Shown here one piece after another: positions 1 to 12,556 of a stretch of DNA of 64,000 bases. The notes beneath the pieces are model-generated. The model did not search any database. It had not been told where the DNA came from and worked only from the letters and a program-made list of their open reading frames with translations. A program made the position numbers and the translations under genes. Numbering within the stretch: position 1 is the stretch's first letter; each line of letters starts with the position of its first letter. This stretch comes from Ahaetulla prasina (lineage: Eukaryota > Chordata > Lepidosauria > Squamata > Colubridae): assembly GCF_028640845.1 (NCBI RefSeq), contig NC_080541.1:175512502-175576501 (forward strand), given 5' to 3'.

Positions 1-993
1 ATAGCACATTTCCTTTATGGTAGAATGTAAGAAATCATTTATTTAAATAAATCAAGTCATTTTTTAAAACATGAGACAATGTTCTAATTTTTCAAGACTG
101 AGACATGGTCTTATGAATGGAAGAATTAAGGGTGTTCTGTGAATGTGATTTTCTGGTGCCTGTTACATAAAAACAAAAGCCTAGGACAATAAATGTCTTT
201 CCTTTTGTCCTCATGTATGCTTCTGAAAGACATACAGTTTAGAATTAGAAAAACTTTTGATTGCACTGCATATCCAGATCTTCAAAATAGAATTAATTGA
301 CATAGAATAGATAGAACAGAGTGGAAAACCAACACATGATTCCTATCAATATTGATTAATTATAAATCAAATTCTCATCAACTAATATCAATGCTAATCA
401 GTTACTACATATTATGAGTCAAAGAATTATGATCTTTTAAAACTAATTTTTCATTCTGTTATTGTCTTGCCTTTAGAAGGCCCCATTATTTTGAAGGTGT
501 CCTATATGATATTTTCAATATCTAGTTTTGTTTTTCACTAAGAAAATGGGAAATGAAAAATCTGCAAGAAAACAACCAACTCTGAGAACACCAAGGATCC
601 CTCAATTCTACCTTTCTGCCCACAAACCATAGTCATATATTAGTACAAGGTAAATTTATTTTTGGACTAGCAGACAACTTGCACTAAGTTATTTTTTTTA
701 ATTGTTGCAGTGCTTTGGGTGATCAATAACAAAATTAGGGCTATCACGTCTGCACTGGAAAATTCAGAATGACTACAAAAAGATAAGAGAGAAATGTAGA
801 AAATTGTAGCTTTTTCTTGCCATTTGGAAACCCTGACAAAATTTCCAAGAAGGTATATGCAGGAATACCAATATGGCTAGGTAATGATTATTCTATAATC
901 AAATAACTCATTAGTCCAGACAGAAATTTCCTGAAGGCAGAAAATTCTATTTTAGGATAACAACTGAAATATCAAATGTGTGTGTCTATATGT

Positions 994-1020
994 AGACACA
1001 CACACACACACACACACACA
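994..1020. repeat. (CA)n microsatellite
   Basis: About 13 CA units preceded by a TG-rich stretch (976-994), so the two halves can pair as a short hairpin. Confidence 0.9.
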
Positions 1021-1273
1021 TTTGGCTAACAATCATTTAATGCTTTTCTGGAGTTCTGTGGAAGAGGTGCAATTTTGTTTCCTACAGGAAACTTAAGCAC
1101 ACTTAAATCTAAGTAACTGTGTTTTAGGGCTGAAGTCCCTCTTGTGGCAGAAAGAGGAAATCAACATATCTTTCTAACTAACAGAAATATGAAAGATGAT
1201 TTCTAAAGGTACATTAAACTCTTATTGAGTTGCAGCAGTTCTTGGGATACTTGTAGCAAAATGTCTGTCTAGG

Positions 1274-1402
1274 ACAGTGTTTTCAACCATTTCAACTTGA
1301 ATGTGTGTAGACTTCAACTCCCAGAATTTCCCAGCTGGCTTGCCTCCTAGGAATTCTGGGAGTTGAAGTTCACACATATTCAACTTTCCAAGATTGACAA
1401 AC
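1274..1402. mobile_element. Degenerate palindromic hAT-type MITE
   Basis: The two halves are inverted copies around the core CAACTCCCAGAATTTCC and its complement AATTCTGGGAGTTGAAG. It is the same family as the better preserved copies at 28290 and 37099, but the ends have decayed and no target duplication can be assigned. Confidence 0.65.
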
Positions 1403-2945
1403 ATACTTCTAGTTTACGTTTACATGTCTCTATAGTATGTCTCTGTGTGTGCAAGCTTATGCTCAGTATTTGGTGATTAACAAAAAGTAAGGGTATTTTC
1501 CCTATACTATACGCCCACCTTAAAAACAAAATTGAAAATGTGATTACATTTTTCAAAGTTTTTTTTTTCTTTACAAAAAGATGGAGTTTCACTCACAGAT
1601 ATTGCATATTCTTGGGGTACTGACCCTCCCTCTTGACATTCCTCTTTGACAGAGATAGGTAAAAGCTAAGTAATAAAGAACTATATAAAGGTCCAAGTAT
1701 ACAGAAGACCTTTGCTAATAGGCCTGAAATGTACCTAATATCTTATTAATTGAATCTCAAAAAGGTGTTAGAACTGAATAATCATAGTGCTCAAGAGTAT
1801 AACAAAAGTAGAAATAGGTGGCATAACTTTCCTAATTAAAGTAAAAGTAGAATTTCCAAATTAAAGTAGAACATTCCCTTCCATGCCAGCCTCAGACAGG
1901 TTGGCAGAGCAGCAATCAGCAAAACCACCATTCAATATTTATATTGTATTCAACATACTGTGAGAAATCCCTATGTTCTGATGTACTTCAGTAGCCCATG
2001 GAAGATCCGACAAGCTGACACCATGTCAAGAATTCAGAGGAAACTAAATCTCCTGTTTTGTATCCCAGTGTAGATCTTAGATACTTTCACAGAATGGTTT
2101 TTATCCCATTAGAATCAGACCATGGAACACAAAATAACAGGCAATTTGAATTTACCCAGGTTTTATTTAGCTCAAATTACACAAATATGCATTTCAAATT
2201 CATGTCGTATTAAAAGAGTTGCCAAGAGGCCAAAATGTTCTCACTCATGCTATCTTCTTTGTAATGTATCCTCTAATCCCCAAACTTGCTCAAATAGTAA
2301 CCTGTAACTAGCTAAATTAGAATGGCTTTCTTTGAAATTCTGAGTGAAATTCTGAGTAAAATTCATGACAAAAGATACAAAATTCTTCATTTATTCACAT
2401 TAAAGCCGTATTTCCCAAACATGAGTAAATTAGCCAAAATTGGGTAAAGGCAATTTTTTTTGGAGGGTAACAACATACATTCCCTGTTACCCAATCATAA
2501 CAGAGACATTTAAATAAGGACTTTCTGATAAGTGGTTTTGAATAACAAAGGAAACATTTAGGAAGAATTGCATTAAAGCAATCTTATTTTTCAGGTGCAT
2601 GGGGATTGCACCCAGAATTTTAAAGCCAAGTCACAGGACATCTAGAAGAAACTGGCTAGAGGTGAGGTGGGTTAAAAGAACTTTCACTGCAGTATATTTA
2701 TTATTATAAGACTCCTTTATGTATGTATTAATTGACAAGATGGCTACTATGTCTAAATGGACCAATTATTGTCTTCCAGATTTCTGCTTCTGTTTTGGTT
2801 TTTAGTCTATTGTCTGAACTTTATTATATAAATGAACTAAGAGGAAATGGACTATACTTTCCTTCAAACCTGGAGCTCATCCACTAACAAAATCTAACAG
2901 AATCTAACAGAAAAGTAATCCTGTATATTACTTTATCCTTCTGTT

Positions 2946-4022
2946 CAGAGGTGGGTTACAGCAGGTTCTGACCAGTTCTGGAGAACCGGTAGTGGAAATT
3001 TTGAATAGTTCGGAGAACCGATAGTAAAAATTCTGACTGGCTCTGCCCACATCTATTCTCTGCCTCCCAATTCCCAGCTGTTTGGGAGGAAATGGGGATT
3101 TTTGCCTTCCTGGAGCAGCGGTCACCAACTGGTGGTCCGTGGACCACTGGTGGTCCCTAAGAAAATGGTGGTCCACAGAAAAATTATTTGCATTTTTTAA
3201 ATATTGCACTAAATCAGGGGTCCTCAAACTATGGCCCTGGGGACAGATACATGCAATGAATGTTTGTGTTGCTGCAGAGAGTCTCCCCCTTCAGGGTCTT
3301 TTTTTGTGGGTTAGAGGGGGGCAGAAATTCTGATTTGGGGTCTGCTTCAATCTCCTGGTGCGCCGGGGCTTTGGGCAAAGGCTGGAGGGAATTGCCGCTG
3401 GTGGCAAGGAGCCGGAGGGCCTTGGACCAGTGGGACTGCCTTATGCCCTGGTACTGGCTGACCATCTCAGCCTGCTGAGCCTCCAGGCGCCGGTACCTGG
3501 CCTTGCACTCTCACAGGTCTTGCCTCTGCTTGGAAAGCCTATGCTCCTAGTCCTCAGTGAGGTGCTTCTGCTGAGCCTCCTTCTCAGTCAGATCCAATTT
3601 GAACTGAGCAGCTGTTTTGCCAACTCTTTCTCATGGTGGCTGCTTATTTCTTGTTGGGGCCCTAAGGAGCTCAGGCGGGCAGGCGAGGAGTGGCTGGCAA
3701 GAGAGGGGTGAGTAAAGATGCCCCTCGATGTGAGTGACATTGAGTTGGCCACGCCCACCCAGTCACATGACCACCTAGCCACACCCACGCAGCCGGTCAT
3801 TAGGCAGATCGTATTAGTGGTCCATGGAATTTAAAATTATGAATTTAGTGGTCCCTAAGGTCTGAAAGGTTGGGGACCCCTGCCCTGAAGTGGGATGGGA
3901 ATGGAGATTTTACAGTATCCTTCCCCTGCCACGCCCACCAAGCTACACACCCCCAAGCCATGCCATACCCACCAAGCCACACCCACAGAACCGGTAGTAA
4001 AAAAAATTGAAACCCACCACTG
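2946..4022. mobile_element. Nonautonomous hAT-type element, interrupted by a second one
   Basis: The ends CAGAGGTGGGTT and AACCCACCACTG form an imperfect terminal inverted repeat. Flanking octamers cttctgtt and ctttagtt agree at 6 of 8 positions. The body has the family hallmarks: 'gagaaccggtag' blocks, CCACGCCCACCAAGCCAC runs, and GGGAGGAAATGGGGATTTT. The same family occurs intact at 23864-24139 and 51335-51568 with perfect 8-bp duplications. Another hAT-type element occupies 3116-3882. Confidence 0.75.
3116..3882. mobile_element. hAT-type element nested in another
   Basis: The ends CAGCGGTCACCAACTGGTGG and AAGGTTGGGGACCCCTG match the two ends of the shorter element at 28446-28621. Flanking octamers tcctggag and ccctgaag are compatible with an aged 8-bp duplication of the host sequence, which reads CCCTGGAG in the copy at 23864. 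Inside, from about 3217, starts what looks like the left end of a third hAT-like repeat (CAGGGGTCCTCAAACTATGG); its right end was not resolved. Short ORFs here are incidental. Confidence 0.7.
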
Positions 4023-4168
4023 CTTTAGTTATAAAATCACTTTCTCTGAAGCAAACAATTATTTTATGGGCTAACAAATAGAAAGATGCTGCAAGGAAAG
4101 CCTGTGTTCCTTGCAGAAAGAACTGCTGACCTTTTCATATTTCATGAAGAAATGCTAATAAGAGGGTT

Positions 4169-4782
4169 TGTCCGCTGACAGCTGGGTCAGGGAAATCCGA
4201 ATCAGGCTTGCCTCTGCAGCTCTGCCCAAAGTCCTAGCAAAGTCCTCAGAGCAGGCAGGAGACCAGTAAGTGACTTCAGCAAGATAAGTTCGACTTTTGC
4301 CTGACTCAGAGACTGCCAGAAAGTAGATCCTTTATATAGGCCATGGGGTGTGGCTCCATGACTCAGCACTCATTAAGGCCTGCCCCTCCCTTCCTTCTGT
4401 TGCCTCCGCCTCTCCAATCTTCTGATGCGAGGATTACTCCAATCAGCTGTTGTTGGGAGTAAACCCTCCTCAGGCTCACCTGCTGTGGAGGAGGGGGAGG
4501 GGTCTAGCTGCTCCGTTTGCCTGGGCATGGAGTCAGGGCTGGGGCAGGGAGATGCTCCTTCTTCTGCAGTTTGTGTGGGCATGGAGCCAGGACTTGGGCC
4601 GGGAGGCATACATTCCTCAGTGTTCGGGAGCAGGTAAGAAGGCCCCGGCTGCTCTGAGGGCGGGCAAGACACAACAGGGTTTAAGATCCAGAATGTGACT
4701 CACCAATCCAGCAAAAAAGGGTCCTGACCCAGCTGACCTAGGTTGAAAGCAGTGTTCAGTTCAGCAAAAAGGAGCCCTAACA
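4169..4782 (-). mobile_element. Putative solo LTR
   Basis: Read on the minus strand it starts TGTTAGGGCTCC and ends CAGCGGACA, with a TATA box (TATATAAAGGATC) about two-thirds along, as in a retroviral or Ty3-like LTR. A related copy lies on the plus strand at 42050-42640. No gag or pol sequence adjoins it. No matching 5-bp target duplication was found, so the assignment rests on TG...CA ends, the TATA box and the second copy. Confidence 0.55.
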
Positions 4783-4993
4783 AATTATGCTTCTCTCTAA
4801 TCATTCATATTGACTCTATTCATTAGAAATGCTAAAATAACTTGGTGATGATTGTTACCAACTTGAAAAGAACATGGATAAAACAAAACCAACTGGGAAT
4901 AAACAAAACATTCAAAATTAGTCTTTAGTACGATTTACATTCTGTTTTCAGCTCGTCAAACTAAATATACAAATAGGATGAAGACTATTCTAA

Positions 4994-5052
4994 CATAGTG
5001 TAAGCCGCCCTGAGTCTTCGGAGAAGGGCGGGATATAAATGCAAAAAAAAAA
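4994..5052 (+). mobile_element. 3' end of a CR1/L3-type LINE (very short)
   Basis: The segment GTAAGCCGCCCTGAGTCTTC followed by GGAGAAGGGCGGGATATAAATG and an A run is a truncated relative of the 3' end of the LINE copies at 30333 and 34497, which carry its complement. Confidence 0.65.
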
Positions 5053-5228
5053 CAACTAGTATGGCAACAAGTGATCAGAGCTCTAACTGAGGCAGACATT
5101 TTTATCAGGAAACCTCAACCTTGGCCTCATATGCCATAATCACCCCTAAAAAAGCAGAAAATTTCTGATCCTCTCTTGACTGGGAATTATGCGTACAAAA
5201 AACGTTTTTGAATCATTTGAAGGGTACT

Positions 5229-5637
5229 GGTTTGAGATGGCTGTAGCAACTAGGCTACAGAGAGGAGCAACCAAGATGATTAAAACATATGAAGAAGAAT
5301 GGCAAGAATTAGGTATGGCTGGAGAAAAGAAGGACTAAGGATGACATGGTAATAGTGTTCCAATATTTGAGGGGCTGTCACAAAGAAGAGGGGGGTCAAC
5401 CTATTCTCAGGTTGCACCAGCGGACAAGACAAGAAATAATGGATGGAAACTAAACAAGGAGAGAGCAACCTAGAACTAAGAAGAAACGCCCTAACAGTGA
5501 GAACAATTAACCAGTGGAACGGCTTGCCTTCAGAAGTTGTGGGTGCTTCATCACCAGAGCCTTTTGAGAAGAGATTGGACAGCCACTTGTTTGAAATGGT
5601 CCCTTCCAACTCCATTATGATTCTATTCTATTAACTA
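5229..5637 (+). mobile_element. CR1-type LINE, 5'-truncated 3' end
   Basis: The segment encodes remnants of the end of a CR1-like ORF2 and its 3' region. Diagnostic strings are ACAATTAACCAGTGGAACGG, TTGCCTTCAGAAGTTGTGGG and GGTCCCTTCCAACTCCATTA, ending in the ATTCTATTCTATT tail typical of snake CR1 insertions. Confidence 0.8.
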
Positions 5638-7853
5638 ACACCAATTAATATATACATAATTATGAACCAGGTTACAGTAAAGCTATAATTCTTATTATGT
5701 TGCTTTTGCTCCTGTATCAAAAGGGATATGCCATATACTGCTTTGCCAAAATTAGTTTTGTCTAAGTCTCAGATAGATGGAAGAACTCTCAATAAGCCAT
5801 ATCAATTTGGTCAGTCTGGATGAGTGAAGTTAACTTTGTATGGAAAATGCTTTTCCTGGATGCCAAAATGGCACCTTCGCTGTTATTTCAGAAAATTGTT
5901 AAAACCTTATTATTTCATCAAGTATTTCCTTCAGTTTGACTATGGAAATTCATCTAGACACTTATATGTCTAGATAGTCAATAAATCAATCAAAGAGATA
6001 AGAAAAAATGCCTTTTTTAATTTTCCCTCCATCCAAAATAATCATAGGTGTACCAGTGAGGGGAAATCTAAATTTAGGAATTCAAATATATGATTTTATT
6101 TATGTCTGTATTTCTATTAGTCCATTTTTTTTTTCAATCTCAGCTGCTGCTTATAAGGAAATATTTCCAATGAAGTCCCACTGGCAATTCTCCAATTTTT
6201 ACTGGGTAACTCACAGCTGTTGTAGAAGTAAGAAAAAAAAAAATCTATAATCCATTTCTGGAACAGAAAAGAAAATGCAATTCAGCGGATGATTGTTTTC
6301 TTAAACAATAAACAGCATTTTAATACAATGTTCTATTTCAATTTTATCCTCTTGATTCCAAGCATATTCTTTGACTAATGTTGTTGTCTTTTATAAGTAA
6401 TAAGACTTGCACAATTGCACAAAGTAATCAAAAATAAAATGCTAGTTGAGCCGATACTAGGCTGGTTGAATTTAACTCCTTCCCATTTCAGAAAAGAAGT
6501 TTGGCTCCTTTGAATTTCTTACTGGATTCAATTGTTGGTATATAACGTAGGTGCCACAATGATCTGAAGCAATAAGATACAACCTTTCTCTAAGGTTCTG
6601 CTATTTTAATGTTCTACTGGACAGATTTATTTTTCATCAGACTATAGAATCAACTGGAAAAAAGGTAATTTCAAGGCAGCCAGGCAGGATACAGCAGCAG
6701 TTCTTCATGCTACATAGCCATGGGATATCATCCTTGCAGAATGTAAAAAATAATAACAGCCAGAAAAGGGCTTGAGATTAAATATCAGAATTCTTTGAAA
6801 TAAAAACAGTGTAACTGACTGGATGGCAGCTGCCATTCCCCATCAGGATTCAATAGTTGGTTTGCTTCTCAGAGGAAGCCTAAATTATCACCAGGTGTCA
6901 AACTGTGCATGCAGAAATGCCAAGGAAACCCTGCACCTGACTCTGCTCTTAAGATTTCCAGCAGCAGCCACTCAGCTGGCAAGCTGCAAAAGGAAGACCA
7001 ATGGGAAAGGGGCTGTGAAGGATTTAGAAATTAGGTATCCTCTGGCAGATTGCAGACATGACTGTTTCAGATATGGCCTTCCAATCCTAGCTGCTTATGG
7101 TGACAGCAAGTGAGGATTAACCACCCAATTTGCTGCTTAATGCAGATGGATTTCAGCCTTGTGCAGCCGAACAGCTGCCAAGGGAAAAAAACGAGCAAAC
7201 CAACCAACCACAGTCTCAAACATAGGAAAAATGTGTCTGGCTCCTAACTCACTAAAGGAATATAATTTCATCCTTGGGGACCCCCGATTTACACAAATAA
7301 ATTGTATTGCTTAAGTGAGGCATGCTCTGCTATAAATTGGAGATGACCTTCTCAATAAACATGGAAAAACTGTGAAAGAATTAGAGCAACATATCACAAT
7401 GCACTGGCTGGAATTCATGGAAATTGTAGTCTAATTATCTGACCCCACCTATTCTCAATTACCCAAACATAAAATAAATCCTGACATATGCTAGAAACAT
7501 AAAACTTCCACACTTCCCTTATGAAGGTCACAATAATGCTCAGATACAACCTTACCTGGTACTGTAGATTAGTAATGTAAGTTCTTTTAAGGAATTCAGA
7601 CAGCAACAATAGTGTTCTTCTCCCAAGTTCTACCATAAAGTAATGTAGAATGTTTTGATTCTAACTGTATAATTCTGTAGGCTTATTTTTCAGTTGTATT
7701 TCCAACTTTGCTTGCCAAGTCCCCTAAAATATTTGACACTGTATTTTCCTCTGTGTTCTGGCTCATTTAGAGGGTACAAGTCCCTCTGACATTTTGGGAT
7801 TCTTCTTGTCCCAAAGCACTGGCATTGACATCAAGAAAAGAAACTACCTAGAT
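5638..7853. other. Gene-free stretch
   Basis: No gene is recognised. The longest open frame (6823-7113) has no recognisable domain and no convincing splice context; the segment from 6820 to 7110 is less AT-rich than its surroundings and could be a non-coding conserved element or an old repeat. Confidence 0.5.
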
Positions 7854-8228
7854 CAGTGATGGCTAACCTTTTTGCTGTTGCATGCCAAAAGCGTGGAGAG
7901 CGCGGAGGGGTCATGCGCACGTGTGCCCACACCCATAATTCAATGTGCTTTTGGCACGTGATGGCCTGGTAGGTCCGTTTTTCGCCTTCCCCAGGCTCCA
8001 GAGCCTTTCTAAGAGCCTAAGAAGGGCGAAAACAGCCTTCCCCACACACACACCCTGAGGCCCTCTGGAGGCTGAAAACAGCCTGTTTCCCGACTTCTGG
8101 TGGGCTCAGAAGGCCCGAAAATCAGCTGGCCAGCGCACACATGCATACTGGAGCTAAGCTAGGGCAACGCTCGCGTGCCCACCGATATGGCTCCGTGTGG
8201 CACCCGTGCCATAGGTTCGCCATCACAG
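7854..8228. mobile_element. hAT-type MITE
   Basis: Ends CAGTGATGGCTAACCTTTTT and ATAGGTTCGCCATCACAG form an inverted repeat. Flanking octamers acctagat and accaagat agree at 7 of 8 positions, as expected for an 8-bp hAT duplication. The interior is GC-rich compared with the flanks. Confidence 0.8.
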
Positions 8229-9507
8229 ACCAAGATTTCACTATAATGAGCTTCAGTCATATTTTAAAGAACAAAATAAATCAATTACTGTACTTGACTA
8301 AATTCTGTCTGCTTTGCACCTTTATTCTCTTTTTAAAATAAATACCAAATAACATCTTACAGCTATATATTTATATTATTTCCAGTGTTTCAGTACCATT
8401 AAGAATAGATTATCCATCTTTAGGTATCTACAAATCATACAAATAAAAACAATCTCAAACTGAAAACAACAACAACAAAGCATGCTGATCACAGAAGAAA
8501 AGCATAATTCTTAGTTTCTAAAAGATCTGTCAGAAAAGTTACTTCAGCTTTTCAAAAGCGAAGACAAAACTAAACAAACCAGATTGCTAGATTAGCCTAC
8601 ATGCTACTACATACAGATTAGCTGATATCTGCATCTTTATTGCCAGGGAAAAGAGATGCCATATATATCATATCTTAACACAAATGACACAATGATATAA
8701 TTGTATCACAATGTAATCTACTACAAATTAACACAAACCCAATAGTCTCATCCTTTGCCCAATGGCATCAAAATGACACACATGCCATCATTCTGACACC
8801 TGCATGCTGCATTCTGATGCATGCTATGGATCATTTCTTTATGTTGTACAGTATCCTTCCATTTTTCTCGCCAATTAGGAGTATTCGGTTTTGACAAAAA
8901 ATGTACGAGTACTTTTTTTTTTTTTTAATTTAGCAGAGGCAATTGACAACCTTTGGATGACCACACATTTGTTTTCGATGAAGGCAGACTGTGTTTGAGA
9001 GGCTACAAAAGGTGACCAGGGCTCTTTTGCATGTGTAGTGAGGCCAGCAATGAGGGCACCCTTTTCCTGGTTTAGATGGGAGAGGTTTCTGTAATAACTG
9101 TTTTAATTGACTTTACGGGTTGCATTTCAAGAAGAGTGAAAAAATATATTCAAATCTTACAGGAATGAATCCAATCATTGTCACATAGTAAACTATTATA
9201 AAATTTATGTTTTACTGAAAGAATGAGAGAGGAAAAGAACGTTGGTTAGGAAGCAATGGAAGAAAAGAAATTAAAGCTGTTTGAAAATCACATGTTTGAA
9301 AAACATGGGGATAAAGTAATAAGAGCAGTGAGAGGAGACAGGAAGGTCTACTCTGTACATTTGTCCTTCGGCTCTTCTTCAACCAGAAGAAGTCTTTATT
9401 AGTGATCATGAAGCATTTTTATATTGTAGTACTAATAAGAATTCTTGCTGCATGTACTGGTTTCCATATACCCGCTATGTCAGGAGAGGACAAGATATGC
9501 TCTAAAG
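8229..9507. other. Gene-free stretch
   Basis: AT-rich sequence with an A-T homopolymer near 8911-8930; no exon or recognised repeat. Confidence 0.5.
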
Positions 9508-11757
9508 CAGGGGTGTCCAAACTTTTTTGAGTGAGGGCCAAATACAGAAAAATAAGCAAAGGCCCGGGCCACAGGGGGGGGGAGGGGGATGGGCGTGGCT
9601 TATTTTGGGGTGTGGCTTGGTGGTCATGTGACTGGTGGGCGTGGCTAACTGCTCATGTGACTGAGTGGATGTGGCTATGGGCATAGAAACTACTCAGAGG
9701 GCTAAAAAAAGTAATTTTTGACCAGTCCTCACACTTATGACCATCCTCACATTTATGCCCATTGCAGCATTTTTAACAACCATATCACTCATTTCACAAC
9801 TGCTTCTCTTCACCACGGTTACAAGATAGGGTGCAAAATGTAAAGATAGTTGTAGGTGTGAGGACCAGTCAAAAGTGTGAGGACAAGTCAAAAATAACTT
9901 TTTCAGCCCTCTGAGTAGTCCTTATGCACAAAATGCTGCAACAGGCATAAATGATGACCGGTCATAAGTGTGAGGACTGGTCAAAAGTGTGAGAACCTGT
10001 CAGAAATCACTTTTTTCAGCCGTCTGGGTAGTCCCTATGCACAGTTTCGGCTTAAGTATACTATATGTGTGTGAGTTATATATATGTGCGTATGTATCTC
10101 TATGTTTGTGTACGTGTGTGTTTGTGTTATGTTGATTTTTAATGTAATATTTTTAAATATAATTATTCAGAAAGGCATGCGGCTGGACAACAAACAGTAT
10201 ATAAGCCTAGTAAATTAATGTGTGGCCCGGGCCACACACAAGAGGTGACATATTGACACATGATTACTGTGTGTATTTCTAACAGAGATCAAGAACTCTG
10301 TGTAGGACCAAACACAGTCTGATGTAGTCTGATGCCAAACTACATCCTCAATTTGCTGTGTCTGAGTCAAGACGGGCTTTTACGTCCACCCTGTTGCAAG
10401 CTGCGGACGTTGTGTTTTACAGGAATATGAAATGGGGGGGGTACTTTCTGCAGTCACACAACCGCTTACCACGCAAAGACAATTTTGCCTGAGTTTTCCC
10501 GCTATCAGCCCTGTGTCAGCCTTACAAAAACCCATGTTCAGAGACCCTGGTGTGACCTCAGAAGGTGGCTTCTGTAGACCAAGAGTAAGAAGACACCTTC
10601 AGTGGCACCTCAATTGATCCAGTCACAAAATTGCACTACGGACTACTGTTTTATACTTTTTGATTATACTTTTCTTTGCAAATGTCAGCAAGGTGATTGA
10701 TAAAGGAAGTAACGTACAATACTTTTTTTCTTGATTTTCTTGACTGCGCGCCCAAGTGGGTCTTTCCAGGCCGCTTTAAGCGACCCTGGTCTGCGTGGAA
10801 AGGCGTCCCTGGCCACCTGGGCCACGTGACAGCTCCAGGCGGCAATCCGCGTCCCGTGTCATCTTTTTGCCTACGGGAAAACTTTTTTTCCTTGCTGCCT
10901 CTTGCGCGGGCGCATTCTTGACTGGCGGGAAAGCGGCGCGGGCTGCTCGCTGGCCACCCCCTTCAGTCCCCATCCCCACCTCCGCAAATCCTTTTGTTCT
11001 TCCACGCGCCTCCCCAACTCCTTCCTTGCCTTGCTTAAGTCGCCTCGCTCGCGGAGGCTCCGACCCGCCTCCCTTCGTTATTCCCTGCCCGAGGAAGGCG
11101 AGGACAGAGCTGCTGGGCCGGGCACGGCCAGCAGCCTCTTTCGCGCTTGCCGCCGCCTCCCCCCCCTCCCTTCGTTATTCCCTGCCCGAGGAAGGCGAGG
11201 ACAGAGCTGCTGGGCCGGGCACGGCCAGCAGCCTCTTTCGCGCTTGCCGCCGCCTCCCCCCCCTCCCTTCGTTATTCCCTGCCCGAGGAAGGCGAGGACA
11301 GAGCTGCTGGGGCGGGCACGCCAGCAGCCTCTTTCGCGCTTGCCGCCGCCTCCCCCCCCTCCCTTCGTTATTCCCTGCCCGAGGAAGGCGAGGACAGAGC
11401 TGCTGGGCCGGGCACGGCCAGCAGCCTCTTTCGCGCTTGCCGCCGCCTCCCCCCCCTCCCTTCGTTATTCCCTGCCCGAGGAAGGCGAGGACAGAACCCC
11501 TCCTCACCTGTTTCTCGATGGCGGCCCGAGGAAGGCGAGGGTAGAACTGCTGGGGGCAGGCACGGCCAGCAGCCTCTTTCCCGCTCGCCGCCTCCTCTGC
11601 CCCCTCCCTTCATTATTCCCCGCCCATGGGGAGGAGCCGCGAGCCTCGCAGCGCGAAAAGGGCCATTTTAAATTATACTTCCAGAATTTGCTGCGGGCCA
11701 AAAAAAACTGGCCCGCGGGCCGCAGTTGGCCCGCGGGCCGTAGTTTGGACACCCCTG
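9508..11757. mobile_element. 2.25-kb hAT-type element with internal minisatellite
   Basis: Ends CAGGGGTGTCCAAACTTTTT and GTAGTTTGGACACCCCTG are inverted repeats. The flanks are a perfect 8-bp duplication, ctctaaag, at 9500-9507 and 11758-11765. Subterminal sequence includes 'ggcccgggccac' at the left and repeated 'ggcccgcgggcc' at the right. No transposase domain was recognised, so it appears nonautonomous. The right half is strikingly GC-rich and holds a tandem array (11060-11515). Confidence 0.88.
11060..11515. repeat. GC-rich 97-bp minisatellite
   Basis: The string TTCGTTATTCCCTGCCCGAG recurs at 11074, 11171, 11268, 11364 and 11461, giving a period of 96-97 bp. Further degenerate pieces lie near 11521 and 11605. 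Units are nearly identical, contain many CpGs, and have no stop codon in several frames. Because 97 is not a multiple of 3, each reading frame rotates through the others in successive units, which creates ORFs of 174 to 317 codons that are not genes. Confidence 0.92.
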
Positions 11758-12556
11758 CTCTAAAGGCAACACAGGGATCTAACACAAAATTTGGCAGCAA
11801 AATTATCCACTTTCAGCAGCATAATTTTGCAGGATTGCTTTTCTCAAAAATATGAATCTAAATTGCTGTTCAATGTCATTCAGTAATATGTCTTCTCACT
11901 AAACTGCATAATTGCCACACAATTTTTACATAATTAACATATAGTAAAGAGTCAGATCATTTGGCGTCTTTTAATTGTGCTTTCTTTAAAACTGCTTAAG
12001 TTCTCTTTCATCACATGGGTTAGACAAGCCTCCCAAATGCTTCATTAGAAGCATTGGAAAGCTTGGAAATCAACCAAGCAAGCAAGCAAAATGAAAATGA
12101 TTTCAAAGCTTCAGAGTATGTGCTGGGAATTACTAAAATGGTATCGTACCAGAAATAACTTTATACTGTGAAATACTAGACAATATGTTTCAGAACATTT
12201 GCTGTCTGGAGAATTTCTCCCACAGGATAGCAAAAAGTGCAATTTATAAATATGTCTCTCCTTAGCATACGATTTCACCCCTCCTACCAAAGAATGATTC
12301 TGACCCCTTCTCCCGAGCACTAGTAAAAAAAATATATAACTTACACATTTCTATGCCTGAATATACAGGCGTTACTAATATTGTAATTCAATTCTGTGTT
12401 GGTTTGAAAGCTAATCCTCCTGTGCTCACTAACTCTATGCAAAATGCATTTGCCTTCCCTCTTGGGTTTACCAACTCATCCATTGATTTCGTCCCTATAT
12501 AGCAGTGGGCACAGCAGAATGTGTTCTGTATTTTTTTGCACAGTGAACATAGCTAC

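Larger units (their letters stand above)
1..2945. other. Gene-free AT-rich flank
   Basis: No ORF here resembles a known protein, and no exon with convincing splice sites was seen on either strand. It is AT-rich sequence with a CA repeat near 1000 and an old palindromic MITE near 1275. In human the gene beyond the 3' end of MMACHC is PRDX1; none of its exons were recognised here. Confidence 0.6.

Noticed and set aside
11060..11515. CRISPR-like repeats
   Set aside because: Units are contiguous, have no spacers, and the context is vertebrate; it is a minisatellite.
10795..11855. Open frames of 174-317 codons on the plus strand and 81-110 on the minus strand
   Set aside because: They run through the 97-bp CpG-rich minisatellite of a hAT-type element and read the same unit in rotating frames; there is no domain, splice context or consistent frame.
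1..12556. PRDX1 exons, expected from human synteny
   Set aside because: No peroxiredoxin motif appears in any frame in this stretch; the gene may lie further out.
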